Below, piece after piece: positions 62,640-64,000 of a stretch of DNA of 64,000 nt (position 1 is the stretch's first letter; every line of letters starts with the position of its first letter). A program made the translations under genes and the position numbers. The stretch covers positions 30,698 to 94,697 of the forward strand of contig BJGQ01000006.1 of assembly GCA_014190575.1 (NCBI GenBank). The letters are read 5' to 3'. This stretch comes from Bacteroidota bacterium (GTDB taxonomy: Bacteria > Bacteroidota > Bacteroidia > Chitinophagales > UBA10324). Below the pieces are notes generated by a model. It did not search any database and was not told the DNA's origin. It saw only the letters and a program-made list of their open reading frames with translations.

Positions 62640-64000
62640 ATGATGCAATCAAATGAAATCATTGCTGCTATAAGTACTCCTCCGGGAGTTGGTGCCATTG
62701 CTATTGTGCGCGTTTCAGGTAATGGCTGCATTGATTTAGTCAATACAATTTTCAAAGGAAAAAATTTATCAGAACAACCATCACACACACTTCATTTTGG
62801 AAATATTATGGATGGGGAAAAGAAAATTGATGAAGTAGTAATTGGATTATTTCGTTCGCCTCATAGTTATACTGGTGATGACATTGTGGAAATTTCCTGT
62901 CACGGTTCAGCATATATACAGCAACAGATTCTGCAATTGCTTTTGCAGCATGGTGCACGAATAGCAAAGCCCGGCGAATTTACTTTGCGTGCTTTCCTTA
63001 ATGGGAAATTAGATTTGGCAAGTGCCGAAGCTGTTGCAGATTTAATTGCCGCCGATTCTGAATCATCGCATCAGTTAGCCATTCAACAAATGCGTGGTGG
63101 TTTTTCTAATCACATAAAAGAGTTGCGCAAGGAGCTGATAAATTTTGCATCACTCATTGAATTGGAATTGGATTTTGCTGAAGAAGATGTGGAGTTCGCA
63201 AACAGAAAACAATTGAATGATTTGTTGTTGAAACTACACAATGCGGTTGCTGATTTAGCAGAATCATTCCGATTAGGAAATGTTTTGAAGATAGGAGTGA
63301 ATACCGTTATTGCCGGAAGACCAAATGCAGGTAAGTCAACTTTGTTGAATATTTTATTAAATGAAGAGCGGGCAATCGTAAGTGAAATACCTGGAACTAC
63401 GCGCGACACCATTGAAGAAACAATGAGCATTCATGGAGTGATTTTCAGATTGGCCGATACTGCCGGTTTGCGCGATACCACTGATGTGATTGAGAAAATG
63501 GGAGTGGAGCGCACGCATGAAAAACTACAATTAGCTGCTGTAGTTATTTATTTATTTGATGCAGCACGAATGGATGAAGATGAAGTGTTGAACGATATAG
63601 AATCATTAAACCTGAAAGATATTCCGGTGATACTAGCTGCCAACAAATCTGATTTGATGAACATTGAACTGGAGAAGAAAAAATTTCCGCAGTTAAAAAA
63701 TCTCCTGTTCATCTCTGCTAAAGAATCAAAAAACATAATTGAACTGAAAGAAAAATTATTCGAATCAGTCTTCAATACAAAAATTCACAGTGGTGATCCA
63801 GTGGTTTCAAACATCAGACATTACGATGCATTGATAAAAACATTAAGCGCAATTGATGATGTGGTGAAAGGTTTAAATTCAAAAGCAAGCGCAGAAATGT
63901 ATGCTTTGGATATTCGCCGGGCATTGGATTACCTTGGCGAGATAACAGGTGAAATTACGAATGAAGATTTGCTCGATAATATTTTCTCCCGGTTTTGTAT
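62640..64000 (+). CDS. mnmE: tRNA uridine-5-carboxymethylaminomethyl modification GTPase, C-terminus cut by window
   Basis: Open to the window end from an ATG pair at 62640/62643; the last visible residues SRFC fit the ending FCIGK, so only a few codons are missing. N-terminal tetrahydrofolate domain (IIAAISTPPGVGAIAIVRVSG, SYTGDDIVEISCHGS, GEFTLRAFLNGKLDLASAEAVADLI), helical domain, and inserted G domain with GRPNAGKST (G1), PGTTRDTIEE (G2), DTAGLRDTTDVIEKMG (G3) and NKSD (G4). With MnmG it modifies U34 of several tRNAs. Confidence 0.96.
   Translation, partial: MMQSNEIIAAISTPPGVGAIAIVRVSGNGCIDLVNTIFKGKNLSEQPSHTLHFGNIMDGEKKIDEVVIGLFRSPHSYTGDDIVEISCHGSAYIQQQILQLLLQHGARIAKPGEFTLRAFLNGKLDLASAEAVADLIAADSESSHQLAIQQMRGGFSNHIKELRKELINFASLIELELDFAEEDVEFANRKQLNDLLLKLHNAVADLAESFRLGNVLKIGVNTVIAGRPNAGKSTLLNILLNEERAIVSEIPGTTRDTIEETMSIHGVIFRLADTAGLRDTTDVIEKMGVERTHEKLQLAAVVIYLFDAARMDEDEVLNDIESLNLKDIPVILAANKSDLMNIELEKKKFPQLKNLLFISAKESKNIIELKEKLFESVFNTKIHSGDPVVSNIRHYDALIKTLSAIDDVVKGLNSKASAEMYALDIRRALDYLGEITGEITNEDLLDNIFSRFC

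Overview
The window is from a low-GC Bacteroidota (Bacteroidetes) chromosome. The evidence is lineage-typical: a fused LpxC/FabZ, the type IX secretion regulator PorX, a type III glutamine synthetase, a TonB receptor with a carboxypeptidase-like N-terminal domain, a DAHP synthase-chorismate mutase fusion, an L32 without zinc cysteines, and repeated TAnnTTTG promoter -7 elements with no obvious Shine-Dalgarno sites. I cannot resolve the order or genus. About 58 protein genes are supported. I saw no rRNA, tRNA, CRISPR array or prophage.

Layout. 1-10.8 kb: the end of waaA (cut by the window), a Pro/Gln-rich hypothetical protein, tdk, a SixA-like phosphatase next to a divergent PPK1, a TonB receptor, tadA and a TolC + membrane-fusion pair without a permease. 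10.8-15.7 kb (minus): methyltransferase, GtrB-like glycosyltransferase, AsnB-type amidotransferase and a GT4-like glycosyltransferase, a small surface-glycan locus. 15.8-20.6 kb: a secreted unknown, gcvP, a membrane J-domain-like protein and a secreted carboxypeptidase-regulatory-like protein. 20.7-26.4 kb (minus): porX, a PolX-like PHP protein, a DUF1573 protein, a UbiA prenyltransferase, ruvX and def. 26.5-31.7 kb (plus): an HD hydrolase, then lpxD, lpxC/fabZ, lpxA and an ABC ATPase, which cover the first steps of lipid A synthesis. 31.7-35.4 kb: a polytopic membrane protein and GSIII glutamine synthetase.

35.4-36.5 kb is the only clearly accessory stretch. It holds a truncated IS3-type OrfA, apparently inserted into a REP-associated tyrosine transposase (RAYT) of which only the N-terminus remains. 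Next to the RAYT start is a three-unit array of paired REP-like palindromes, then a GC-rich folded segment and a 14-bp tandem repeat. 36.5-42 kb is the conserved run yceD-rpmF-plsX-fabH-efp-accB-accC (fatty-acid initiation with translation genes). 42-45.7 kb: a VIT1/CCC1-type transporter, DAHP synthase/chorismate mutase, proline dehydrogenase and a small lipoprotein.

45.9-60.3 kb is an exopolysaccharide precursor and export cluster: a sugar aminotransferase, Ugd + UXS (UDP-GlcA to UDP-Xyl), TviB-like + TviC-like enzymes (UDP-HexNAcA), RmlB/C/D (dTDP-rhamnose, no RmlA seen), Wza-like export, Wzz-like co-polymerase, a CpsB-type phosphatase broken by a one-base shift in an A10 run, and CysQ. It has no glycosyltransferase, flippase or polymerase inside the window. 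60.3-64 kb: an ArsR regulator, a low-molecular-weight phosphatase, an MFS transporter and mnmE, which the window end cuts a few codons short.

No wholly new defence or metabolic system is evident. The points most worth following up are the RAYT/REP/IS3 locus, the CpsB homopolymer frameshift, the dispersed heptamer repeats that reach into stop codons, and three enzymes with a changed signature residue (PPK1 Arg to Ser, PolX palm, J-domain HPE).
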